Source: Roseomonas sp. CECT 9278
GTDB taxonomy: Bacteria; Pseudomonadota; Alphaproteobacteria; Acetobacterales; Acetobacteraceae
DNA: 64,000 nt
Direction of reading: 5' to 3'
Assembly (NCBI RefSeq): GCF_918698155.1
Contig: NZ_CAKKLX010000007.1
Span: 1 to 64,000 of the forward strand
Below are positions 34,924 through 43,542 of the stretch, in pieces. Position 1 is the stretch's first letter. The number at the start of each line of letters is the position of its first letter. Below the pieces are notes generated by a model. It made no database searches, was not told the origin of the DNA, and saw only the letters and a program-made list of their open reading frames with translations. The position numbers and the translations under genes were made by a program.

Positions 34924-34975
34924 CGGCCGCGCCGGGACGCCGCCGAATGGCGAGCGGGACCGCGTTCCGGTCGCC

Positions 34976-35440
34976 TCAGGCGGGATGCGACCCGTTGAAC
35001 CGCATGAAGGACCTGTGCGGACCACTGCCGAAGGCGATCACGTCGTAGCTGTCGACCGGCGCGCCGGGCACTTCCATGCCGGGCGAGCCGACCGGCATCG
35101 CCGGCACGGCCAGGCCGCGGACCCCGGCGGGGCGTTCTGCCAGCAGGCGGCGGATGGCGGTGGCGGGCACATGGCCTTCGAGCACGAAGCCCTCGACCTC
35201 GCCGGCATGGCAGGACAGCAGGTCGGCCGGCGTCCCGAGGCGACGCCGGACCGGGGCGACCGAGGGCACCTCCTGGTCCACCACGGCGAAGCCCTCGGCG
35301 CGCAGATGGGCGACCCAGCCGGTGCAGCATCCGCAATTCGGGTCGCGCCAGACGCTGACGCGCGTGGCCCGTTGGGCAAAGGCCGGGATCGGCAGCGCAA
35401 CGAGCGCGGCGGCGGCGAGGATCGAGCGGCGTGACGTCAT
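34976..35440 (-). CDS. DUF411 metal-binding protein
   Basis: The 154-residue secreted protein has signal MTSRRSILAAAALVALPIPA. The core is VSVWRDPNCGCCTGWVAHLR with the CxCC metal site, LLSCHAGEVEGFVLEGHVPA and GLAVPAMPVGSPGMEVPG, diagnostic for DUF411, which is found in copper-resistance loci. It probably binds Cu(I) in the periplasm. It is convergent with the propeller gene. Confidence 0.93.
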   Translation of the reverse strand: MTSRRSILAAAALVALPIPAFAQRATRVSVWRDPNCGCCTGWVAHLRAEGFAVVDQEVPSVAPVRRRLGTPADLLSCHAGEVEGFVLEGHVPATAIRRLLAERPAGVRGLAVPAMPVGSPGMEVPGAPVDSYDVIAFGSGPHRSFMRFNGSHPA

Positions 35441-35518
35441 CGGACGGTCCTCATGGGCTTGGCTTGGGCGGCGGAGTGCCCCGCTCCAGACATGGTCGTC
35501 CTGCCCTCAGTAGGAAGG

Positions 35519-35944
35519 TCAAGCGGAATCGACGTCCAGTCTCCCTGCCCCGAGCGTGACAATCAGTGGGCAGGATTGGTCGATCCCGGCATCGCATCGT
35601 CGCACCGCTTCGGTCAGGATCGATTCCATTGCTTGAAGGGCAGCGATGCGTGCGCGCACGTCGGCGAGGTGCCCGGCGGCGAGCGCGCGGCTCTGCGCGC
35701 AGCTGTCGCCCGGCGCGCCGGCCAGTGAAACCAGGGCGCGGACCTCCTCCAGCGTGAAGCCGAGCGCCCTGGCGCGCCGCACGAAAGCGAGGCGCTCGAC
35801 ATGCACGCCGTCGAAGACGCGGTAGCGCCCGCGGCGCTCGGCACGCGGCAGGACGCCGACGCGCTCGTAATATCGAATGGTCTCGATCTTGCAGCCTGTC
35901 GCCCGGGACAGGCCGCCTATCGTCATGGCGCGCGCGATGGCCAC
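35519..35944 (-). CDS. merR: MerR-type Hg(II)-responsive regulator
   Basis: The 141-residue regulator carries the HTH GGLSRATGCKIETIRYYERV and a dimer helix. Cysteines at 82, 117 and 125 (GDSC, VRRC, DQSCPLI) match the three Hg-binding cysteines of classical MerR in order and spacing. GTG 35944 follows GGGAGG and puts C82 and C117 at the Tn501 numbers; ATG 35926 lacks a binding site. It is divergent from the merT-like gene and would activate it through the dyad at 35973-35989. Confidence 0.9.
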   Translation of the reverse strand: MAIARAMTIGGLSRATGCKIETIRYYERVGVLPRAERRGRYRVFDGVHVERLAFVRRARALGFTLEEVRALVSLAGAPGDSCAQSRALAAGHLADVRARIAALQAMESILTEAVRRCDAGIDQSCPLIVTLGAGRLDVDSA

Positions 35945-35967
35945 CGCAGCCTCCCGGAGAATGGGGC

Positions 35968-35998
35968 TTGAGTCTGTAGTCGCTACAGATCGTAGCGT
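35968..35998 (+). promoter_or_regulatory. MerR-type promoter with 19-bp spacer (merT-like operon)
   Basis: TTGAGT (-35, 35968-35973) and TAGCGT (-10, 35993-35998) are spaced by exactly 19 bp. The dyad TCTGTAG-TCG-CTACAGA is a perfect 7-bp inverted repeat centred between them. This is the textbook architecture of a MerR-activated promoter. Confidence 0.85.
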
Positions 35999-36031
35999 GC
36001 CGCAGCCACCGCAAGTGAAAGGCATCAGGCG

Positions 36032-36409
36032 ATGACCGAACCGACAATCAACCCCTCGGCCGGCCAGGCGCGGCAGGCAGGTGCCGCAGCCCTGACGGCC
36101 GGCGGCATCCTCGCCGGCCTGGGGGCAGCAGCCTGCTGCGCGCTGCCCGTCATGTTCGCGACGATCGGCGTCGGCACGGCATCCCTGCTCGGGATTGCCG
36201 CCATCACGGGTCCGTACCAGGGCGTCCTCCTGGTGGCGGCCGTGGCCAGCCTGGCGGGAGCCGCCATCCTGCTTTGGCGCGGGCGTGCCGCCGCGGCGGC
36301 CTGCGCACCGGGTACGGCCTGCGCACCGGGCGGCGCGCTGCAGCGCACGACGCTGGTCGGGCTGGCGGCCGGCATCATGCTGCTGGTCCTGTCCGTGGCG
36401 ATCGCCTGA
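36032..36409 (+). CDS. merT: MerT-like mercuric ion transport protein
   Basis: This 125-residue inner-membrane protein has three hydrophobic segments. The first carries the Hg-relay Cys pair (LGAAACCALPVMFATIGVGT), and a cytosolic loop has a second pair (ACAPGTACAPGG), as in MerT. It lies under the MerR-type promoter. No merP, merA or merB lies in the window, so imported Hg would have no reductase here. It may serve another soft-metal or thiol function. Confidence 0.75.
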   Translation: MTEPTINPSAGQARQAGAAALTAGGILAGLGAAACCALPVMFATIGVGTASLLGIAAITGPYQGVLLVAAVASLAGAAILLWRGRAAAAACAPGTACAPGGALQRTTLVGLAAGIMLLVLSVAIA

Positions 36410-36412
36410 GCC

Positions 36413-36658
36413 ATGGCGATCCTGCGCTCGACCCTGACTTGCCCGGAGTGCGGCCACGCTCGCGCCGAGACCATGCCGACCGATGCGTGCATGTATTTCT
36501 ACGTGTGCACCGGCTGCGGCACGCGCCTGCGCCCGAAGCGGGGCGATTGCTGTGTCTTCTGCTCGTATGGCGATGTGCCATGCCCGCCCATCCAGGCCAG
36601 TCAGATCGGCGATGCGGTCGGCGCGGATTGCGCGGGTGGGCCCGGTTGCGGCGCGTGA
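36413..36658 (+). CDS. GDCCVxC-domain protein
   Basis: The 81-residue Cys-rich protein contains TLTCPECGHARAETMP, a zinc-ribbon-like CTGCGTRLRPKRGDCCVFCSYGD in its two halves, and CPPIQ, ending DCAGGPGCGA. The GDCCVxC signature names a small family, some members of which are selenoproteins; here all positions are Cys. It starts 3 bp after the merT-like stop, so it is cotranscribed. Twelve or so Cys suggest metal or Hg binding. The 294 bp that follow (36659-36952) hold no supported gene. Confidence 0.88.
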   Translation: MAILRSTLTCPECGHARAETMPTDACMYFYVCTGCGTRLRPKRGDCCVFCSYGDVPCPPIQASQIGDAVGADCAGGPGCGA

Positions 36659-36952
36659 CGACACGTGGGCGGGCGATCTGGATCCGTTGTCGGACGGTAC
36701 CACGACGATCACCTCGCAGGATCGCGCTGGCGGTGATGGCGAAGCACATCGCGATCCCGCTTGGACTGACGGCCTGCGTCCCCATTGCGAGGTGGTCGCC
36801 CCCGGCCCGGCGCAGGGCGCGGGGCCGATCAAATTGAGCAACCGTGGAAGCCGGCCGACGGGTCGGGTGCCAGCGCCCAGTTCCATGCCTGCGCCTGGCC
36901 GTAACCTGCCGAGCGTCCCGCGCGAAGACCGGGGCAGGAAGCGATAGGCACG

Positions 36953-37348
36953 ATGCACGGAACCTCTTGGCGCCGCATTGTCCGCGACGACGCGCATGGC
37001 TACTCTCATCGCCTGATGCAATATCTGCGCGCCGGTCTGTTGACGCTCGTCATGCTGGCCCTTGCCCTCGCAGGGCCTGTGCAGGCGAACTGCGCCCCGC
37101 CGCCGGCCGACGCTGCCGTCCCGTGTGCCAGCATGATCATGGACGAGGACGGGCCTGATCAACCGCGGCCCGACACGCCCGCGAAGGCCTGCGCCATCAT
37201 CCAGTGCCCGACCGCGCCGCCGGCGATCTCGGTTTCCGCCAAGGGCGCGGGCGAGCCCACCTTCCATGTCATCCGGCCGGCGATGTCGGCCGCCCGGACC
37301 ATGGCAAGTGCCGATTCGGCACCCGAGCAGCGTCCTCCAATCTCCTGA
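36953..37348 (+). CDS. Secreted Cys-containing hypothetical protein upstream of cusB
   Basis: The 131-residue protein carries a strong signal peptide beginning MQYLRAGLLTLVMLALALAG (from residue 22). ATG 36953 follows AGGAAG, whereas ATG 37016 would start directly at the signal and may be the true start. The mature part has four Cys (NCAPPP, VPCASM, KACAIIQC) and is Pro-rich. It takes the position where an outer-membrane cusC might be expected but is far too small. Function unknown. Confidence 0.6.
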   Translation: MHGTSWRRIVRDDAHGYSHRLMQYLRAGLLTLVMLALALAGPVQANCAPPPADAAVPCASMIMDEDGPDQPRPDTPAKACAIIQCPTAPPAISVSAKGAGEPTFHVIRPAMSAARTMASADSAPEQRPPIS

Positions 37349-37447
37349 CAGCGCGTCGTGCGGCGTCGGCCAATGGCCGTCCCGTGCCTTCACCTGCTGT
37401 CCCGTCACCGATGGCCCGGCATCAACCGCCGGGGGAGATTGCGTTCC

Positions 37448-39094
37448 ATGAAGAAGCATCATGCCGTGCTCGGCGCGCTCGCGCTGGGCGTCGCCGGCTT
37501 CGCGGCCGGCCACTTCGTCGCAACCGGGTCGCCGACCCTGCCCGACGGCCTGCTCAACTGGGTCCGTCCAGCCGCTGCCCAATCGCAGCGCCGGCCGGCG
37601 CAGGATGACCCGGTCGTGTTCTACCGCGACCCGATGGGCGAGCGGGTGGTGTCCGCCCGGCCGCGCCAGGACTCGATGGGGATGGACTTCCTGCCGGTGC
37701 GCCGGTCCGAGGTCGCGGCGCTTCTCGGGCGCCTGCCCAACCCGCTGCCCGCGCCGGCCGCCGGCGAGGCACCGCTGTTCTACCGCGACCCGATGGGCGG
37801 ATCGGCCACGGCCACCGCGCCGCGGAAGGATTCGATGGGCATGGATTTCCTGCCCATCTACCCGTCGCAGATAGCGCCCGTCCTGCCGCCGCTGCCGCAG
37901 CGGCGCGGCGACGCGGATACGCCGGAGGCCGCCCCCCAGATTGCGGAGGCGCCGACCGGAACGCCTCCGGGCGACCGGCGCATCCTCTACTACCGCAATC
38001 CGATGGGCCTGCCGGACGTCTCGCCGGTACCGAAGCAGGACTCGATGGGAATGGCCTACATCCCCGTCTACGCGGATGAGGCGTCGCAGGACGGCACGGT
38101 CGGGCTCAGCCCGGCGCGCATCCAGACGCTCGGCGTGCGGACCGAGCCGGTCGAGCGACGCGTCCTCGCACGGACCATCCGCGCCGTCGGCACCGTGACG
38201 CCGGACGAGCGCCGGCAGGCCACGGTGACCTCGCGCTTCGAGGGTTGGATCGAGAGGCTCCACGTCAACGAGACCGGCCGCGACGTGGCGCGCGGCGAGG
38301 CGCTGATGGAGGTGTACAGCCCGGAACTGCTGCGGGCGCAGGCGGACTACCTGGCGAGCCAGGCCTCGCGCCGGCCCGGCGACCCCGACACGGCACGCGT
38401 TCGGCTGCTCAACTTTGGTCTGTCGGAGGCGCAGATCGACGGCATCCGCGCCTCCGGCCGCGCCTCGCGCACCGTGATCATCCCGGCCCCCATCGCCGGG
38501 ACGGTGCTCGCCAAGACAGCGCTGGAGGGCATGATGTTCCGGCCGGGCGATCCGCTCTTCTCGCTGGCCGACCTGTCCGTCGTCGCGGTGATGACGGACG
38601 TGTACGAGCAGGACGCCGGCGCCCTGCGGGCCGGCCAGCCGGCCAGCGTCGGCATCGCCGCCTTTCCCGGCGAGGCCTTCGAGGGCGTGGTGGACCGCAT
38701 CTACCCGGCGCTCGATCCAGCCACCCGGACGGCACGCGTGCGCGTGATGCTGCCGAACCGCGGCGGCCGGCTGCTCGGCGGCATGTTGGCGACCGTCGAG
38801 ATCGCGGCCCCCGTCGCCAACGGGCGCGAAGTGGTGGCGGTGCCGGCGTCGGCGGTACTCGACGGCGGTCGCCGGCGGGTCGTGCTGGTCGAGCTCGGCG
38901 GCGGTCGCTTCCGCCCGGCCGAGGTGCGGACCGGCGCGCGCGCCGGCGGCGCGGTCGAGATCCTGGAGGGGCTGGCCGGCGACGAGCGCGTGGTGGTCGG
39001 CGCCACCTTCCTGATCGACGCCGAGAGCAACATGCGCGCGGCGCTCGCGGCCTTCACCGCCGCGCCGACGCCCGGCGAGGCGGCCGTGCGATGA
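37448..39094 (+). CDS. cusB: CusB-type HME-RND periplasmic adaptor with three metal-binding domains
   Basis: The 548-residue membrane-fusion protein links the RND pump to an outer-membrane channel. After an N-terminal anchor come three heavy-metal-binding domains of the Y-x-D/N-PMG...DSMGM-x-Y/F-x-PV type at about 57-84, 109-138 and 179-208; most relatives have one. The adaptor core follows: FEGWIERLHVNETGRDVARG, a short hairpin around YSPELLRAQADYLASQA and barrel motifs PAPIAGTVL and VVAVPASAVLDGG. ATG 37448 follows GGGGGA. The stop overlaps cusA (ATGA). Confidence 0.92.
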   Translation: MKKHHAVLGALALGVAGFAAGHFVATGSPTLPDGLLNWVRPAAAQSQRRPAQDDPVVFYRDPMGERVVSARPRQDSMGMDFLPVRRSEVAALLGRLPNPLPAPAAGEAPLFYRDPMGGSATATAPRKDSMGMDFLPIYPSQIAPVLPPLPQRRGDADTPEAAPQIAEAPTGTPPGDRRILYYRNPMGLPDVSPVPKQDSMGMAYIPVYADEASQDGTVGLSPARIQTLGVRTEPVERRVLARTIRAVGTVTPDERRQATVTSRFEGWIERLHVNETGRDVARGEALMEVYSPELLRAQADYLASQASRRPGDPDTARVRLLNFGLSEAQIDGIRASGRASRTVIIPAPIAGTVLAKTALEGMMFRPGDPLFSLADLSVVAVMTDVYEQDAGALRAGQPASVGIAAFPGEAFEGVVDRIYPALDPATRTARVRVMLPNRGGRLLGGMLATVEIAAPVANGREVVAVPASAVLDGGRRRVVLVELGGGRFRPAEVRTGARAGGAVEILEGLAGDERVVVGATFLIDAESNMRAALAAFTAAPTPGEAAVR

Positions 39095-42000
39095 TCGCCC
39101 GCCTGGTTGGCTGGTCGGGGCGCAACCCCTTCCTGGTGCTGTTCGCCACCGCCTTTCTGGCGGTCGCAGGGATCTGGGCGGTCCGCAACACGCCGCTCGA
39201 CGCGATCCCCGACCTCTCGGACGTGCAGGTCATCGTCTATACCGAGATGCCGGGCCAGGCGGCGCAGGTGGTCGAGGACCAGGTCACCTATCCGCTCGCC
39301 ACGGCGCTGCTCAGCGTGCCGCGGGCGCGCGTGGTGCGCGCCTTCTCGTACTTCGGTGTCTCGTTCCTCTACGTGGTGTTCGAGGACGGCACCGACATCT
39401 ACTGGGCGCGCAGCCGCGTGCTCGAATACCTGAATGGCGCCGCCGGGCGGTTGCCTACGAGCGTGACGCCAGTGCTCGGCCCCGACGCATCGGGCGTCGG
39501 CTGGGTGTATCAATACGTCCTTCGCTCCGAGACCGAGCCGCTGGTCGAATTGCGGGCGCTGCAGGACTGGGACTTGCGCTACCGCGTCGCGGCGACACCA
39601 GGCGTCGCCGAGGTGGCGAGCGTCGGCGGCTATGTCCGCCAGTACCAGGTGGTGGCCGACCCGGTGCGGCTGCGCGGCTACGGGATCGGCCTGGCCGAGC
39701 TTCGCGAGGCGATCCGCGCCGCGACCGGCGAGGCCGGCGGCCGCGTCGTCGAGCTCGCCGAGGCGGAGTACGTGCTGCGCGGCCGCGGCTACGTCCGCTC
39801 GCCGGAGGACCTCGAGCAGGTGATGCTGCGCTCGCGCGCCGGCACGCCGGTGCTGCTGCGCGACGTGGCACGGGTGGAATTCGGCCCCGACGAGCGACGT
39901 GGCGTCGGCGAGCTCGATGGCGAGGGCGAGGCGGTGAGCGGCATCGTCGTGCAGCGGCACGGCGAGGACACGCTGGCGGTCATCGAGCGCGTGAAGGCGC
40001 GCCTCGCAGCGGCCGCCGGCTCGCTGCCAGCCGGTACGGTGATCGAGCCGGTCTACGACCGATCCGACCTCATCCTGCGCGCCATCGAAACGCTCAAGGC
40101 CACGCTGCTGGAGGAGAGCCTGATCGTCGCCGTCGTGACCGCGGTCTTCCTGCTGCATCTGCGCAGCGCGCTGGTGGCGATCCTGATGCTGCCGGTGGGC
40201 GTGTTGGCGGCCTTCCTGGCGATGAAGCTGGCCGGCGTCGGTTCCAACATCATGAGCCTCGGCGGTATCGCCATCTCGATCGGCGCCATGGTGGACGCCG
40301 CCATCGTCATGGTCGAGAACGCCCACAAGCGCCTGGAGCGCGCCGGGCCCGACGCGCCGCGCCTCAAGGTGCTGCTCGATGCCACGGCCGAGGTGGCGCC
40401 GGCGCTCTTCGTCAGCCTGCTGGTGATCACCGTGTCCTTCCTGCCGGTCTTCGCGCTGGAGGCGCAGGAAGGGCGGCTGTTCCATCCGCTCGCGCTCACC
40501 AAGACCTTCGCCATGGCAGCGGCGGCACTGCTGTCGGTGACGCTGGTGCCCGTGCTGATGATCCTGTTCGTCCGCGGGCGCATCGTCCCGGAGGCGAGGA
40601 ACCCGATCAACCGCGCGCTCATGGCGGTCTACCGCCCGATCATCGCGCTGGTGCTGCGCTTCAAGGCCGTCACCATCGTGCTGGCACTGGTGGTGCTGGC
40701 GAGTGCGGTCGAACCGATCCGCCGTCTCGGCAGCGAGTTCATGCCGGCGCTCGATGAGGGCACATTGCTGTTCATGCCGGTGACGCTGCCGGGCATCTCG
40801 GTGACCACCGCGGCCCAGCTGTTGCAGACGCAGGACCGCATCCTGGCCGGCTTCCCTGAGGTGGCCTCCGTGTATGGCAAGGCTGGCCGCGCGTCGACGG
40901 CGACCGACCCGGCACCGATGGAGATGTCGGAGACGCTGGTCAACCTGCGGCCGCGATCCGAATGGCGGCCCGGACTGACGCTGGACGCGCTGATCGAGGA
41001 GATGAACCGCGCGGTGACCCTGCCCGGCGTCAGCAACGCTTGGACCATGCCGATCCGTGCCCGCATCGACATGCTCTCGACCGGCATCCGCACGCCGGTG
41101 GGCGTCAAGGTGCTCGGCCCTGACCTCGGCGTGATCGAGCGTGTCGCGCGCGAGGTCGAGGCTGCGGTGCGCGACGTGCCCGGCACCACCAGCGCCTTCG
41201 CCGAGCGCATCACCGGCGCCTACTACCTTGACGTGATTCCCGACCGCGAGGCTCTGGCCCGCCAAGGGCTTACGGTCGCGCAACTGCAGGACGCGGTGCG
41301 GTCGGCGCTGGGCGGCGAGGCGGTGGCCACGACGGTGGAGGGGCGCCGCCGATACAGTGTCAACCTGCGCTACCCCCGCGATCTGCGCGACGACCCGGCG
41401 GCGATCGCCACCGAGGTGCTGGTCGAGGGCAATGGCGGCGCTCGCGTGCCGCTCGGCAGCGTCGCCCGCGTCGAGGCGGCGCGTGGGCCATCCACGATCC
41501 GCACTGAGAACGCGCGGCTCGCCGCCTACGTGTTCGTGGACATGCGCGGTCGCGACCTCGGCGGCTATGTCGCCGAGGCGCGCCAGGCGGTGGCGGACCG
41601 GGTCGTGTTGCCGCCGGGCTACGAGTTGCAGTGGAGCGGACAGTTCGAGTACCTCGAACGCGCCGAGGCGCGGCTGAAGCTAGTGGTGCCGGCGACGCTC
41701 GCGCTGATCTTCCTGCTGCTCTACCTCTATTTCGGCCGGCTGACCGAAACGCTGATCGTCATGCTGTCGGTGCCCTTCGCGCTGGTCGGCGGGCTGTGGC
41801 TGATGCTCTGGCTCGGCCACAGCATGAGCGTCGCCGTCGCGGTCGGCTTCATCGCGCTGGCCGGCGTCGCGGCTCAGACCGGCGTCGTGATGCTGGTCTA
41901 CCTCGACCACGCCTGGGCCGAGGTGCGGGCGCGCCGCGCTGCCGAGGGGCGGGCGCCGACGCGCGCCGACCTCACCGCAGCAGTGATGGAGGGGGCGGTC

Positions 42001-42264
42001 GAGCGGGTACGGCCGAAGGCGATGACGGTTGCCGCGATTGTCGCCAGCCTACTGCCGCTGCTCTGGGCGAGCGGCACCGGCTCGGAGGTGATGAGCCGCA
42101 TCGCGGTGCCGATGATCGGCGGCATGGCGTCGTCGGTGGTGCTGACCCTCGTGGTGATCCCAGCGCTCTATGCCATCGCGAAGGGGTGGCGCCTGCCGCG
42201 CGAGGCGCAACCGGATGCCGAAGGCGCGGGGCCGGACGCGCCGCGCGCGCTGGAGGTGGCGTGA
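39091..42264 (+). CDS. cusA: CusA/CzcA-family HME-RND efflux pump
   Basis: This 1057-residue proton-driven trimer exports Cu(I)/Ag(I) or related ions. Twelve membrane segments, the start MIARLVGWSGRNPFLVLF, AIPDLSDVQVIVYTEMPGQA, and helix-4 region GGIAISIGAMVDAAIVMVEN with the relay Asp identify the HME class. Periplasmic Met pairs (ETLVNLRPRSEWRPG; WTMPIRARIDMLSTGIRTPV) support monovalent ions. Start overlaps cusB and stop overlaps the next gene. No cusC lies beside it. Confidence 0.95.
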   Translation: MIARLVGWSGRNPFLVLFATAFLAVAGIWAVRNTPLDAIPDLSDVQVIVYTEMPGQAAQVVEDQVTYPLATALLSVPRARVVRAFSYFGVSFLYVVFEDGTDIYWARSRVLEYLNGAAGRLPTSVTPVLGPDASGVGWVYQYVLRSETEPLVELRALQDWDLRYRVAATPGVAEVASVGGYVRQYQVVADPVRLRGYGIGLAELREAIRAATGEAGGRVVELAEAEYVLRGRGYVRSPEDLEQVMLRSRAGTPVLLRDVARVEFGPDERRGVGELDGEGEAVSGIVVQRHGEDTLAVIERVKARLAAAAGSLPAGTVIEPVYDRSDLILRAIETLKATLLEESLIVAVVTAVFLLHLRSALVAILMLPVGVLAAFLAMKLAGVGSNIMSLGGIAISIGAMVDAAIVMVENAHKRLERAGPDAPRLKVLLDATAEVAPALFVSLLVITVSFLPVFALEAQEGRLFHPLALTKTFAMAAAALLSVTLVPVLMILFVRGRIVPEARNPINRALMAVYRPIIALVLRFKAVTIVLALVVLASAVEPIRRLGSEFMPALDEGTLLFMPVTLPGISVTTAAQLLQTQDRILAGFPEVASVYGKAGRASTATDPAPMEMSETLVNLRPRSEWRPGLTLDALIEEMNRAVTLPGVSNAWTMPIRARIDMLSTGIRTPVGVKVLGPDLGVIERVAREVEAAVRDVPGTTSAFAERITGAYYLDVIPDREALARQGLTVAQLQDAVRSALGGEAVATTVEGRRRYSVNLRYPRDLRDDPAAIATEVLVEGNGGARVPLGSVARVEAARGPSTIRTENARLAAYVFVDMRGRDLGGYVAEARQAVADRVVLPPGYELQWSGQFEYLERAEARLKLVVPATLALIFLLLYLYFGRLTETLIVMLSVPFALVGGLWLMLWLGHSMSVAVAVGFIALAGVAAQTGVVMLVYLDHAWAEVRARRAAEGRAPTRADLTAAVMEGAVERVRPKAMTVAAIVASLLPLLWASGTGSEVMSRIAVPMIGGMASSVVLTLVVIPALYAIAKGWRLPREAQPDAEGAGPDAPRALEVA

Positions 42265-42755
42265 TGCCGGGCGGCATCGCGGCATCCCATGGCTGGCTTG
42301 CCGCCCTGCGCGCCTGGCTGCTGGTCATGGGGTCCGGCAACCTCCTGTGGGAGGCGGCGCACCTGCCGCTCTATACGATCTGGCGGACAGGGACTTGGCG
42401 CGAGAACGCGTTTGCCGTCGTGCATTGCACCGGCGGCGACCTGTTGATTGCAACGGCCTCGCTGACACTCGCGTTGCTGCTTGCGGGGCACGGTGATTGG
42501 CCAGCGCGGCGCTTCGGCGCCGTCGCCGCGCTCACGATGGCGTTCGGCGTCGGCTATACGGCGTTCAGCGAGTGGCTGAACATCGTCGTACGTGCCTCCT
42601 GGGCTTACTCGGAACACATGCCTGTGGTCCGGCTGGGAGATTTTGAGCTGGGCCTATCCCCGATCGCGCAGTGGATCATCGTGCCGCTGCTCGCCTTCGC
42701 CTGGGCGCGGCGCAGCGCGCCTTGCCGGAGTAAAGCCGATGAGGCAGGCGCATGA
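42264..42755 (+). CDS. Multi-pass membrane protein of an unnamed metal-locus family (paralogue 1)
   Basis: The 163-residue protein has about five hydrophobic segments. Conserved stretches are WEAAHLPLYTIWRTGTWREN, FAVVHCTGGDLLIATASL and EWLNIVVRASWAYSEHMPVV followed by G-x-x-PIAQWIIVPLLA. The same blocks recur in the protein at 51113-51613. The start overlaps cusA and the stop overlaps the next small gene. Conserved His, Cys and Met within membrane borders would suit metal or haem binding, which is inference. Confidence 0.85.
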   Translation: MPGGIAASHGWLAALRAWLLVMGSGNLLWEAAHLPLYTIWRTGTWRENAFAVVHCTGGDLLIATASLTLALLLAGHGDWPARRFGAVAALTMAFGVGYTAFSEWLNIVVRASWAYSEHMPVVRLGDFELGLSPIAQWIIVPLLAFAWARRSAPCRSKADEAGA

Positions 42756-42886
42756 TGGACGGGATCATGAGCGGCGGTTGGATGATGCTCGGGATGGGCA
42801 TCATCTTCCCCCTCGTGATGGCGATCCTGGTCTCGTCGGCGCGGCACTCGCGAAATATCTCGTGTCCGGCCGGCACCGTTGACTGA
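42752..42886 (+). CDS. Small Met-rich membrane protein, probably frameshifted
   Basis: The 44-residue frame reads MMDGIMSGGWMMLGMGIIFP LVMAIL, here split after FP, then a polar tail. In the +1-shifted frame the same DNA from about 42828 encodes GLVGAALAKYLVSGRHR and stops at 42882. That is the expected end of the one-helix, Met-rich proteins common beside cusA. Restoring one G in the CTGG run would join the halves. Start overlaps the preceding stop (ATGA). Confidence 0.6.
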   Translation: MMDGIMSGGWMMLGMGIIFPLVMAILVSSARHSRNISCPAGTVD

Positions 42887-43041
42887 CGCGTATCGCAGAC
42901 CGCAGAGGAAGTGGCGTCACACGAGCAGCGCCGGCGGTTTCGTCATGGCGCCATGCCCTCCACGGCGGAGCGAGCAGGTCGGCGGTGCCTTTCTCCATTC
43001 CCACCCGCCGATGACTGAGGGGTTTCACAGCTGGCTCGCGC

Positions 43042-43518
43042 CTATTCGATGACGATCTCGCCCACCATGCCATGTTCGGCATGGGTGCGGCGATCGGCAG
43101 CGACGATGCCGCAGCGCAGGTCGGTGATGCGACCCGTCGCCACTGGCACGAACCACCATTCCGCGGCGTGGCCGGGATAGACCTCGACCTCGCGGATGAC
43201 GCCCTTGAACTCCGCCAGCGTCACTTCACGACCATCCGGCTGTCGCTGCGTGACCTGCACCTTGCGGGTGAAGATACGCGCAGCGAACTCGTCGGAGGTG
43301 AAGTAGTGCGGGTCGTGGCTCACGTTGCGCAGCACGAGATTGTAGAGGCGCCCGGTCTCGAAGCGCAGCCGGTTCGGCTCGAAGGCGTGGCTACCGTCGG
43401 ACCGCCCGAGTTCGACGACGACGACCACCGGCGGCTGCCGGGTCAGGTCGCCCGCGGCCTTCGCGGCGCTTGATGCGCCGAGAAGTGTCGCGGCAAGGAT
43501 AGCGCGGCGGCGGACCAT
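43042..43518 (-). CDS. Cupredoxin-domain secreted protein
   Basis: The 158-residue protein has signal MVRRRAILAATLLGASSAAK. The cupredoxin fold shows FETGRLYNLVLRNVSHDPHY, VEVYPGHAAEWWFVPVATG and the C-terminal CGIVAADRRTHAEHGMVGEI. The last contains Cys, His and Met in a spaced type-1-like set with an unusually long Cys-to-His interval. It may bind copper in the periplasm. ATG 43518 is behind GGAAGG. Confidence 0.8.
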   Translation of the reverse strand: MVRRRAILAATLLGASSAAKAAGDLTRQPPVVVVVELGRSDGSHAFEPNRLRFETGRLYNLVLRNVSHDPHYFTSDEFAARIFTRKVQVTQRQPDGREVTLAEFKGVIREVEVYPGHAAEWWFVPVATGRITDLRCGIVAADRRTHAEHGMVGEIVIE

Positions 43519-43542
43519 GGCGATCGTTCCTTCCAACGGGGT

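Noticed and set aside
36413-36658. Selenoprotein annotation of the GDCCVxC gene
   Set aside because: All key positions are encoded as Cys and there is no in-frame TGA before the normal stop.
36375-36785. Minus-strand open frame of 136 codons over the GDCCVxC gene
   Set aside because: It is antisense to a recognised gene, Arg-rich and without a ribosome binding site.
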